Origin: JAQVQN01 sp964557205
Lineage (GTDB): Bacteria > Verrucomicrobiota > Kiritimatiellia > RFP12 > UBA1067
Direction: 5' to 3'
Assembly: GCA_964557205.1 (NCBI GenBank)
Contig: CAZKZI010000131.1
Location: forward strand, 1 to 9,051
Length of the DNA stretch: 9,051 nt
Positions 1 to 5,250 of the stretch are shown here, one piece after another. The position numbers were made by a program, and so were the translations under genes. Positions within the stretch are counted from its first letter, which is position 1, and each line of letters starts with the position of its first letter. The notes under the pieces are model-generated. The model ran no database searches, was not told the origin of the DNA, and saw only the letters and a program-made list of their open reading frames with translations.

Positions 1-17
1 CAGGAGGTGGCTGGTGG

Positions 18-35
18 TTGCAATCTTTTGCAATC
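18..35. repeat. short direct repeat TTGCAATC
   Basis: The octamer TTGCAATC occurs at 18-25 and again at 28-35, separated by two T residues. It lies just after a GGTGG/CTGGTGG-rich stretch at the window edge. It may be the end of another degenerate repeat tract like those further on, but too little is visible to decide. No function can be assigned. Confidence 0.35.
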
Positions 36-68
36 ACACTCAATTTTCTTAACCGTTTGCCTTTGGCG

Positions 69-97
69 TTGAACACAATGCCGTCCCGTGTTATATT
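69..97 (+). promoter_or_regulatory. sigma70-type promoter of the tRNA gene
   Basis: A -35 hexamer TTGAAC (69-74, 4 of 6 to consensus) is followed by a 17-nt spacer and a -10 hexamer TATATT (92-97, 5 of 6). Transcription would start near 104-105, about 11 nt before the mature tRNA 5' end. Spacing and position fit a tRNA promoter well. It may also read on into the radical SAM gene, since no strong terminator separates them. Confidence 0.6.
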
Positions 98-115
98 TCC
101 GTCTGTTTTTGACGC

Positions 116-192
116 GGGCCCATAGCTCAGTTGGTCAGAGCGGAGGACTCATAATCCTTTGGTCGCAGGTTCGAGTCCTGCTGGGCCCACCA
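116..192 (+). tRNA. tRNA with CAU anticodon, probably tRNA-Ile2 (lysidine type)
   Basis: A full cloverleaf can be drawn. The acceptor stem is 116-122 with 182-188 (GGGCCCA/TGGGCCC) and the D arm is 125-141. The anticodon stem is 143-147 with 155-159, with loop CTCATAA at 148-154 and anticodon CAT at 150-152. The T arm is 165-181 with loop TTCGAGT. The discriminator is A189 and CCA is encoded at 190-192. The G1-C72 pair rules out an initiator tRNA, which has an unpaired first base. The CTCATAATC anticodon region, the TTTGGTCGCAGG variable/T region and the C-rich acceptor stem resemble E. coli ileX-type tRNA-Ile2 more than elongator tRNA-Met. TilS would then modify C34 to lysidine so that it reads AUA. 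Elongator Met remains possible. Confidence 0.93.
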
Positions 193-194
193 TT

Positions 195-232
195 AACCCG
201 GAAGCACCGTCGAAAAATGCACAACCCGGGTT
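195..232 (+). other. inverted repeat downstream of the tRNA
   Basis: AACCCGG (195-201) is complementary to CCGGGTT (226-232), giving a 7-bp stem with a 24-nt loop. The right arm is also part of a perfect 10-bp palindrome, AACCCGGGTT (223-232). There is no T-run afterwards, so it is not a convincing intrinsic terminator. It may help 3' processing of the tRNA transcript or may be chance. Confidence 0.3.
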
Positions 233-287
233 CGCGTCTTGTGCCACAAGAGCCTAATTACAGAAACACCTTACAGATGGTTTTCCC

Positions 288-1343
288 ATGACCGCCGCCT
301 ATGAAACGCTGAACCGCATGCTCGCAGGCGCGATGCCGACTGCCGTTGAACTGGCCGGCCTGCTCAAGGCGCAAGGCAAACTCAGGGAAAATATCTATGC
401 CGCCGCCGACCTGAAGCGTTCGGAAAAGCACGGGGCGGCCATTCATCTCCGCGGCATAATCGAATTCTCTAACATATGTAAAAATAATTGTTGGTACTGC
501 GGCATAAGGTGTGACAATACCAAGGTCACGCGTTATCGCATGAGTGACGACGAGATCATCGGGACGGCCATAAATGCCCGCAAATGGGGTTGCGGCACGG
601 TGGTGCTTCAGTCCGGTGACGACCCGTTCTTCACTGTAGACAAACTGGCCGGAATCTTGCGCCGCATTAAAAAAGCGACCGGACTGGCCATAACCCTTTC
701 AGTCGGAGTGCGCGGGTGCCAAGAGCTTGAGGCTCTCAAGGAAGCCGGATGCGACCGTTACCTTCTGCGCTTCGAGACCACATCAAATGCGCTTTTCACC
801 GTGATGCGCCCAGATGAATCTTTCGAAGCCCGCCTTCAGTGCCTGACCGATCTGCGCGCGCTCGATTATCAGGTCGGCAGCGGTTTCATGATCGGCCTGC
901 CCGGCACCACGCTTGAGATGATCGCCAACGACATACTGTTCACAACCAAACTTGATCTCGACATGATCGGCTGCGGTCCGTTCCTAGCCCACCCCGACAC
1001 GCCTTTCGCCGGAAAGCCCCTGTTGGAAGACCGCAGTGTCTACTACAAGACCATCGCACTGCTGAGGCTACTCAACCCTTCCGCCCACATGCCAGCGACA
1101 ACAGCTTTCGACGCGCTGGAGCCAGATGGCAGAAACCTTGTTCTGCGCTGCGGAGCAAATGTTTTCATGCCTAACATCACACCGGGCAAATACAGGCGGC
1201 TGTATCAGCTTTATCCCAATAAATCTTGCGTCGATGAGGAAGGCGCGGCCTGTGCAATATGTGTGCGGGGACGCATAGCCATACTTGAGCGTGAAATCGG
1301 CGTCGGTCCCGGACATTCCATCCGCAAACAAATAGGAGCATGA
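288..1343 (+). CDS. hydE: HydE-like radical SAM enzyme ([FeFe]-hydrogenase maturase family)
   Basis: The protein has 351 aa, the usual HydE length, and one radical SAM TIM barrel. The [4Fe-4S]/SAM motif CX3CX2C is C64, C68 and C71, within IEFSNICKNNCWYCGIR. Other HydE hallmarks are LQSGDDP (107-113), YLLRFET (158-164), GLPGTT (203-208), GPFLAHPDTP (230-239), LRCGANVFMPN (286-296) and YRRLYQLYP (302-310). Three C-terminal cysteines (C314, C322, C325) match the accessory-cluster cysteines of Thermotoga HydE. HydE acts with HydF and HydG to build the diiron subcluster of [FeFe]-hydrogenase. Neither partner is here; the next gene, thiS, begins 1 nt after the stop. A thiamine-related role is therefore possible and is an inference from context only. 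ATG 288 is the first in-frame start after a stop at 255-257, and has no clear Shine-Dalgarno. BioB, ThiH and PylB are worse matches. Confidence 0.85.
   Translation: MTAAYETLNRMLAGAMPTAVELAGLLKAQGKLRENIYAAADLKRSEKHGAAIHLRGIIEFSNICKNNCWYCGIRCDNTKVTRYRMSDDEIIGTAINARKWGCGTVVLQSGDDPFFTVDKLAGILRRIKKATGLAITLSVGVRGCQELEALKEAGCDRYLLRFETTSNALFTVMRPDESFEARLQCLTDLRALDYQVGSGFMIGLPGTTLEMIANDILFTTKLDLDMIGCGPFLAHPDTPFAGKPLLEDRSVYYKTIALLRLLNPSAHMPATTAFDALEPDGRNLVLRCGANVFMPNITPGKYRRLYQLYPNKSCVDEEGAACAICVRGRIAILEREIGVGPGHSIRKQIGA
1334..1338 (+). promoter_or_regulatory. ribosome binding site of thiS
   Basis: AGGAG lies inside the last codons of the hydE-like gene, 6 nt before ATG 1345. It fixes the thiS start. 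It also shows that thiS is translated from the same message as the radical SAM gene. Confidence 0.75.
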
Positions 1344-1344
1344 A

Positions 1345-1545
1345 ATGAAGATTGTCGTCAACGGTTCTGAACGCGCTATAGACGCCACGCTGAATCTTCA
1401 GCTTTTGCTCGAAAGCCTGGGAACCTCTGTCAAAAATTTTGCTGTCGAGCTTAACGGCGAGATCATTCCGGCTGTTTCTTACGCTGCTACCCTCTTGAAA
1501 GAAGGTGACCGCATCGAAATCATCCAGTTCGTCGGAGGCGGGTAA
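1345..1545 (+). CDS. thiS: ThiS, sulfur carrier protein for thiazole synthesis
   Basis: This is a 66-aa ubiquitin-like beta-grasp protein of normal ThiS length. It begins MKIVVNG, has the conserved FAVELNGEIIP strand-turn (residues 32-42) and the EGDRIEIIQFVGGG C-terminus. The terminal Gly-Gly is the site adenylated by ThiF and converted to a thiocarboxylate, which then gives its sulfur to ThiG. The chain ends in three glycines, which does not disturb the functional terminal pair. The start lies 1 nt after the stop of the HydE-like gene and has a good Shine-Dalgarno. thiF, thiH and thiO are not in the window. No TPP riboswitch (THI-box) is recognisable upstream of this gene or of the HydE-like gene. 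Confidence 0.93.
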   Translation: MKIVVNGSERAIDATLNLQLLLESLGTSVKNFAVELNGEIIPAVSYAATLLKEGDRIEIIQFVGGG

Positions 1546-1615
1546 GAGAAAAGAGAAAAGAGAAAAAAGTGAAGAGTGAAAGAGTGAAGTTAGGAGTTAG
1601 GAATTAGGAATGGTG
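1546..1615. repeat. purine-rich drifting heptad repeat, left arm of the thiS-thiG gap
   Basis: Ten consecutive 7-bp units start at the base after the thiS stop. GAGAAAA occurs three times (1546-1566). Then come AAGTGAA and GAGTGAA (1567-1580) and AGAGTGA (1581-1587). AGTTAGG occurs twice (1588-1601), followed by AATTAGG (1602-1608) and AATGGTG (1609-1615). The period stays 7 while the motif changes in steps. The + strand is almost purely purine. No start codon with a ribosome site or conserved reading frame lies here. Confidence 0.75.
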
Positions 1616-1641
1616 GCGCTGCGCGGCGGGGGTTTTGTCAG

Positions 1642-1668
1642 ATGGGTCAAATAGGTCATATAAAGCGA
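1642..1668. repeat. short 9-bp period repeat
   Basis: ATGGGTCAA (1642-1650) and ATAGGTCAT (1651-1659) match at 7 of 9 positions and are followed by the more diverged ATAAAGCGA. This is a distinct period inside the otherwise heptad-based gap and separates its two halves. With only two clear units it could be chance. Confidence 0.35.
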
Positions 1669-1776
1669 TGCGCGGCTGGGTCTTGAGTCCTGGGTCCAGA
1701 GCATTAGAGCACCCAGCAACCAGCAACCTGCAACCAGCCGCGCACCGCCTTTCACTCTTCACTCTTCACTCTTTAA
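1669..1776. repeat. drifting heptad repeat, right arm of the thiS-thiG gap
   Basis: Fifteen heptads can be read in one register from 1669 to 1773. CTGGGTC (1676-1682) is followed by TTGAGTC and again CTGGGTC (1690-1696). ACCCAGC (1711-1717) passes into AACCAGC, AACCTGC and AACCAGC (1718-1738). CACTCTT is then repeated three times exactly (1753-1773). The GC-rich units CGCGCAC and CGCCTTT between the last two groups keep the same phase. The following 80 bases up to thiG (1777-1854) are AT-richer and show only a decaying copy of the CTCTTCA unit. Confidence 0.72.
1734..1762 (-). repeat. dispersed repeat module, copy 1
   Basis: Read on the - strand, this 29-nt segment matches 7422-7449 on the + strand at 27 positions, with one missing base and one substitution. 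The module consists of GTGAAGA-type heptads joined to a GC-rich core ending in GCGCGGCTGG. It is therefore an interspersed element and not only local slippage. Confidence 0.7.
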
Positions 1777-1854
1777 CTCTTCACTATCATTGCTATGCGT
1801 TACTTTATCGTTTGAGGCGCAGCTTCACTAAAACAGAATAACAAACACTGCAAT

Positions 1855-2649
1855 ATGAAACCTCTTGTTATAGCCGGACATGTTTTTAAAAACCGCCTGT
1901 TCATAGGCACTGGCAAATTCGGCTCCCATGAAACCATGCGGCAGGCGATCGAAGCCTCGGGTTGCGAACTGGTGACAGTGGCGTTACGCCGCGTTGATCT
2001 CGACAAAAATCCGGCCGGGGATCCCTTGATCTCCCTGCTCGATCCCGATAAAATCGTGATAGTGCCCAACACCAGCGGTGCGCGGACAGCGGAAGAGGCC
2101 GTGCGCATCGCGCGTCTGGCCCGGACTGCAGGCGGTTTCGACTGGATCAAGCTTGAACTGACCCCTAACCTGCGAAACCTTCTGCCCGACCCGATAGAGA
2201 CCCTGAAGGCGGCTGAAGTGCTTGTTAAGGAAGGTTTTACGGTATTGCCTTATATCAATGCCGACCCGGTTCTCGCGAAACGTCTGGAAGAAGTCGGCAC
2301 CGCCGCGGTGATGCCTCTGGCCGCTCCTATCGGCAGCAACCAGGGAATTCTAACCCGCGCCATGCTGGAAATCATAGTTTCCGAGTCACGTATTCCGGTG
2401 GTTGTGGACGCGGGGCTGGGCATGCCTTCTCACGCGGCCGCCGCGATAGAACTCGGTGCCGACTGTGTGCTGGTCAACACCGCCATCGCTGCAGCCTCCG
2501 ACCCTGTGGGCATGGCGATAGCCTTCGCGCAGGCTGTTAGCGCGGCTGAAGCTGCACTGGCTGCCGGACCGCGCGCTCCCAGCGCGTCCGCTGACGCATC
2601 TTCTCCGCTGACCGGGTTTTTATGGGAGAGCGGGACTCCCGCTCCATAA
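1855..2649 (+). CDS. thiG: ThiG, thiazole synthase
   Basis: This (beta/alpha)8 enzyme of 264 aa (family about 255-265) condenses deoxyxylulose 5-phosphate, ThiS thiocarboxylate and dehydroglycine into thiazole phosphate. Conserved segments are GTGKF (18-22), VTVALRRVDL (40-49), PNTSGARTAEEA (71-82), WIKLEL (97-102, with K99 as the imine-forming lysine), LLPDPIETLKAAE (109-121), APIGSNQGI (157-165), VVVDAGLGMPSHAA (182-195) and VNTAIA (207-212). The SSPLTGFL end (249-256) is as in the E. coli enzyme, the type that normally works with ThiH. The last eight residues are variable and are encoded by a hairpin sequence. ATG 1855 is the natural family start, but no clear Shine-Dalgarno precedes it. 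The gap to thiS is 309 bp of repeats, unusual for genes normally side by side. thiG may thus need its own promoter or depend on read-through. Confidence 0.95.
   Translation: MKPLVIAGHVFKNRLFIGTGKFGSHETMRQAIEASGCELVTVALRRVDLDKNPAGDPLISLLDPDKIVIVPNTSGARTAEEAVRIARLARTAGGFDWIKLELTPNLRNLLPDPIETLKAAEVLVKEGFTVLPYINADPVLAKRLEEVGTAAVMPLAAPIGSNQGILTRAMLEIIVSESRIPVVVDAGLGMPSHAAAAIELGADCVLVNTAIAAASDPVGMAIAFAQAVSAAEAALAAGPRAPSASADASSPLTGFLWESGTPAP
2628..2644 (+). other. GC-rich hairpin in the 3' end of thiG
   Basis: GAGCGGG (2628-2634) and CCCGCTC (2638-2644) form a perfect 7-bp stem with a 3-nt loop ACT, immediately before the TAA stop at 2647. No T-run follows, so alone it is not an intrinsic terminator. 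It could pause polymerase, stabilise the 3' end of the message or assist the terminator-like structure 20 nt further on. Confidence 0.45.
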
Positions 2650-2664
2650 ACACCCCTTTACAGA

Positions 2665-2694
2665 CCGGCCAATTATCTTTTAGGCTGGCTTTTT
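2665..2694 (+). terminator. probable intrinsic terminator after thiG
   Basis: CCGGCC (2665-2670) pairs with GGCTGG (2683-2688), including one G-T pair, around a 12-nt loop. TTTTT follows at 2690-2694. Its position 16 nt after the thiG stop and before the strong ribosome site of the next gene supports termination of the thiamine unit. The stem is only 6 bp, so the call is moderate. Confidence 0.5.
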
Positions 2695-2730
2695 AGCGGG
2701 AAAAACGTAAATATAAGTTGTTATAAAAAA

Positions 2731-2737
2731 AGGGGGG
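2731..2737 (+). promoter_or_regulatory. strong ribosome binding site of the cyclophilin gene
   Basis: AGGGGGG lies 5 nt before ATG 2743 and follows an A-rich stretch. It settles the start at the signal-peptide methionine instead of a later internal Met. The AT-rich stretch 2700-2730 may contain a promoter, but no hexamer pair with good spacing could be picked. Confidence 0.65.
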
Positions 2738-2742
2738 AAACC

Positions 2743-3378
2743 ATGAAAGGTTTTATAACAGCGTTTTTTGTGTGTTATGGTTTTGCGCATGCTGATGTCA
2801 ACCAAATTGCCATTTCCATGCAGACCGCAGTGCCAAAGGAGTCAAAATCCGTGCGATTGATAATGGACACGAACAAGGGCAAGATCACGTTGGAACTTTA
2901 TCCGGATAAAGCTCCACTGACCGTCAGCAACATGCTGGCTTATGTAGACGGCAAGTTTTATGACGGGACGATATTCCACCGCGTCATAGACGGATTCATG
3001 ATCCAAGGTGGCGGCTTTAACCGTGATATGCTTCAGAAAAGACCCAAAGCGCCGATTAAAAACGAGGCCGATAACGGACTGCGCAACGAACGCGGCACCA
3101 TAGCCATGGCCAGAACGAGTTTTGTCGATAGTGCAACCAGCCAGTTTTTCATTAATTTGGTCGATAACAGCCAGCAGTTGAATTTTAAAGCAAAGACCGA
3201 TGCCGGATACGGTTATTGTGTCTTTGGACGGGTCATCGACGGCATGGATGTGGTCGACAAGATCGCCAAATCACCTACGGGGGTTTCTGGACGTCACCGT
3301 GACGTGCCAATTGAATCTATTACCATTAACAGCATCCAACGCCAAAGCATCCCGACCAACGAAGATGCCGCAAAATGA
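2743..3378 (+). CDS. secreted cyclophilin-type peptidyl-prolyl cis-trans isomerase
   Basis: This 211-aa protein has a short signal peptide (Met-Lys, then a hydrophobic run, residues 4-14, and AHA before residue 18), so it probably acts in the periplasm. The cyclophilin fold covers about residues 37-198. Active-site residues typical of the family are present: R80 in FHRV, F85 and Q88 in GFMIQGG (84-90), then M122, and Q134 with F136 in SATSQFFINLVDN (130-142). The tryptophan of eukaryotic cyclophilins is replaced by F (LNF, 146-148), as in bacterial PpiA/PpiB. The GYCVFGRVIDGMDVVDKI block (157-174) is canonical. It catalyses proline isomerisation during protein folding. The downstream parE begins 45 nt after its stop, so read-through is likely, but I see no functional link to topoisomerase. 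Confidence 0.92.
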   Translation: MKGFITAFFVCYGFAHADVNQIAISMQTAVPKESKSVRLIMDTNKGKITLELYPDKAPLTVSNMLAYVDGKFYDGTIFHRVIDGFMIQGGGFNRDMLQKRPKAPIKNEADNGLRNERGTIAMARTSFVDSATSQFFINLVDNSQQLNFKAKTDAGYGYCVFGRVIDGMDVVDKIAKSPTGVSGRHRDVPIESITINSIQRQSIPTNEDAAK

Positions 3379-3380
3379 TT

Positions 3381-3411
3381 GTGCGCCGACACCTTAGCGA
3401 CCCGTCGGCAC
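3381..3411 (+). other. hairpin between the isomerase gene and parE
   Basis: GTG plus CCGAC (3381-3383 and 3386-3390) can pair with GTCGGCAC (3404-3411), giving 8 bp with a 2-nt bulge and a 13-nt loop. It sits 12 nt before the chosen parE start, where a Shine-Dalgarno would be expected but is not seen. It may affect parE translation or be incidental. No T-run follows, so it is not a terminator. Confidence 0.33.
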
Positions 3412-3423
3412 GACTGTTCCGCC

Positions 3424-5250
3424 ATGCCAGCAAATAATTACGACGAAAAAAACATACTGACACTTTCAGCGATTGAGCATATCCGCACACGCACAGGAAT
3501 GTATATCGGCCGTACCAGCGACGGCAGCCAGTATGAAGACGGCATTTATATACTGCTGAAAGAGGTCGTGGACAACGCGGTTGACGAGTTCATCATGGGC
3601 TACGGCAAGCGTGTCGAGATTTTTATCAATTATGACTCCGGTGAAGTGACAGTACGAGACTACGGCCGGGGCATCCCGCTCGGCAAAGTGGTTGACTGTG
3701 TCTCGCAGATCAACACCGGAGGCAAGTTCAACGACGACGCCTTCCAGTTTTCGGTAGGCATGAACGGGGTCGGCACCAAGGCGGTCAACGCTCTTTCGAC
3801 GGTTTTCGAGGTCCGCTCGATCCGCGACGGACACTACTCGGAAGCTTTTTTCAACAGGGGCGCGATCGTGTCGCGAAAGACCGGCAAAGTTGCGAAACCT
3901 GAGCGTAACGGCACCTTCGTGCGTTTCACCCCTGACCCCGACATATTCAAGAAATACAAGTTCCGTGAAGATCATGTGCTGCGCCGCATGCGCATGTACG
4001 CGTATTTAAATGCCGGTCTGGTCATTGCGGTCAACAGCGACAAGATAGTTTCAGAAAACGGACTTCTGGATCTGATCCACGACGAGGCTCAGTTCGAAAA
4101 GCTCTATCAACCATTTCATTATCGCTCAAAACAACTTGAGCTGGTCTTCACCCACACCAACCGCTTCAGTGAAGATTACTACTCGTTTGTCAACGGCCAG
4201 TTTACAAACGACGGTGGAGTACATCTTTCTGCCTTTAAAGAAGGCGTCTTGAAAGCTGTCAACGGCTTCAGCAAAAAGAAGTTCGACGGCGATGACGTGC
4301 GTGAAGGCATTATCGGAGCCATCTCCATAAGGCTCAAAGACCCGATTTTCGAATCACAGACCAAAAACCGCTTAGGCAATCAGGAGATACGCTCTGATCT
4401 GGTGGCGGAGATCAAGCGCGTGATCGAAGAGATGTTCCATCGCGCACCGGCCGAGGCCGGCAAGCTGATAGACAAGATAGAGGAAACCAGTAAACTGCGT
4501 GCGGAACTCAACACCGTCAAGAAACTGGCCCGCGAACGTTCCAGGGCTGTCTCGGTGCGCGTGCCGCAACTCAAGGACTGCAAGCATCACCTCCATAAGC
4601 AACGCGGCACCGGGCTGGAAACCATGATCTTCATAACCGAAGGCCAATCAGCAGCCGGCTCAATCGTCAGTTGCCGTGATGTCAACACCCAGGCCATCTT
4701 CACACTCAAGGGCAAGCCGCTGAATGTCTGCGACTGCAAGCGTGATGCCCTCTACAAGAACGTGGAAATTTACAACTTGATGCAGAGTCTGGATATCGAA
4801 GCAACGGTAGACAGGCTACGTTACCAGAAAGTCATCCTGGCCACTGACGCGGATGTGGATGGACTCCATATCCGCAACCTGATGATCACGCTGTTCCTGC
4901 GTTTCTTTGACCGCGTCATTAAAGAGGGACACCTCTACATATTGGAGACCCCGCTGTTCCGTGTGCGCAACAAAAAAGAGAGCTACTATTGTTATAACGA
5001 TGAGGAGCGTGTGCGCGCCATTAAGAAATGTGGCGCCAACCCCGAAATCACGCGCTTCAAGGGTCTCGGTGAAATATCGCCCGGCGAGTTCAAGGCTTTC
5101 ATCGGCAAAGGCATGCGGATAACGCCTGTTGACAGCTCTCTGGATCATGCCGTGACCGATACGATCGAGTTCTATATGGGCCGCAACACTCCCGAGCGCC
5201 GGCAATATATCATGGACAACCTGGTGATCACCGAGGACTCTTTATCGTGA
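3424..5250 (+). CDS. parE: DNA topoisomerase IV subunit B (ParE-type, GyrB family)
   Basis: With ATG 3424 the protein has 608 aa. An in-frame TTG at 3379 would add 15 residues unlike the family. The GHKL ATPase domain has E47 and DN 50-51 (KEVVDNAVDE), DYGRGIP (79-85) and the ATP-lid glycines GMNGVGTKA (112-120). The transducer domain carries the QTKNRLGN switch lysine (312-319). The TOPRIM domain has EGQSA (406-410), GKPLN (430-434) and the metal-binding DADVDG (475-480), then RFKGLGE (544-550) and the C-terminal YMGRNTPERR. It lacks the large GyrB-specific insertion, which favours ParE. EGQSA replaces the usual EGDSA, but the catalytic glutamate is kept. With ParC it would relax and decatenate DNA using ATP. 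The stop overlaps the parC start. No ribosome site is evident upstream. Confidence 0.93.
   Translation: MPANNYDEKNILTLSAIEHIRTRTGMYIGRTSDGSQYEDGIYILLKEVVDNAVDEFIMGYGKRVEIFINYDSGEVTVRDYGRGIPLGKVVDCVSQINTGGKFNDDAFQFSVGMNGVGTKAVNALSTVFEVRSIRDGHYSEAFFNRGAIVSRKTGKVAKPERNGTFVRFTPDPDIFKKYKFREDHVLRRMRMYAYLNAGLVIAVNSDKIVSENGLLDLIHDEAQFEKLYQPFHYRSKQLELVFTHTNRFSEDYYSFVNGQFTNDGGVHLSAFKEGVLKAVNGFSKKKFDGDDVREGIIGAISIRLKDPIFESQTKNRLGNQEIRSDLVAEIKRVIEEMFHRAPAEAGKLIDKIEETSKLRAELNTVKKLARERSRAVSVRVPQLKDCKHHLHKQRGTGLETMIFITEGQSAAGSIVSCRDVNTQAIFTLKGKPLNVCDCKRDALYKNVEIYNLMQSLDIEATVDRLRYQKVILATDADVDGLHIRNLMITLFLRFFDRVIKEGHLYILETPLFRVRNKKESYYCYNDEERVRAIKKCGANPEITRFKGLGEISPGEFKAFIGKGMRITPVDSSLDHAVTDTIEFYMGRNTPERRQYIMDNLVITEDSLS
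5233..5250 (+). promoter_or_regulatory. parC ribosome site and GTGA start/stop overlap
   Basis: GAGGA at 5233-5237 lies 9 nt before the GTG start at 5247. The GTG shares its last bases with the parE stop TGA (5248-5250). This 4-nt overlap implies translational coupling that would keep the two subunits in balance. It supports the GTG start over the internal ATG at codon 52. Confidence 0.7.

Larger units (their letters stand above)
1568..1763. repeat. 15-bp inverted repeat linking both arms of the thiS-thiG gap
   Basis: AGTGAAGAGTGAAAG (1568-1582) is the exact reverse complement of 1749-1763. Nested inside is an 11-bp inverted pair, TGCGCGGCTGG (1669-1679) with CCAGCCGCGCA (1734-1744). A transcript of the gap could fold into a long stem, or the DNA could extrude a cruciform. 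Part of the pairing follows from the purine-left, pyrimidine-right arrangement of the heptads. The GC-rich inner arms are not low-complexity and so are more telling. Confidence 0.6.

Noticed and set aside
193..287. Possible TPP riboswitch before the HydE-like/thiS unit
   Set aside because: No THI-box core (CTGAGA-type and the matching downstream conserved segment) can be found here or in the thiS-thiG gap.
88..291. 67-aa open frame over the tRNA
   Set aside because: It runs straight through the tRNA cloverleaf. Its protein (AHSSVGQSGGLIIL...) is the typical false translation of a tRNA gene.
1546..1776. CRISPR array
   Set aside because: The repeats are 7 bp, contiguous, degenerate and without unique spacers, so this is not a CRISPR pattern.
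1635..1841. 68-aa open frame in the thiS-thiG gap
   Set aside because: It is a translation of the heptad repeats (repeated Ser/Leu/Thr/His runs) with no ribosome site and no family features. Such frames often become spurious hypothetical proteins.
3379..3423. TTG start giving ParE 15 more residues
   Set aside because: The extra residues (MCADTLATRRHDCSA) do not resemble ParE N-termini. ATG 3424 gives a family-like start, although neither has a clear Shine-Dalgarno.
3466..3975. 169-aa open frame on the - strand opposite parE
   Set aside because: It is the antisense of the conserved ATPase domain, with no independent signals.
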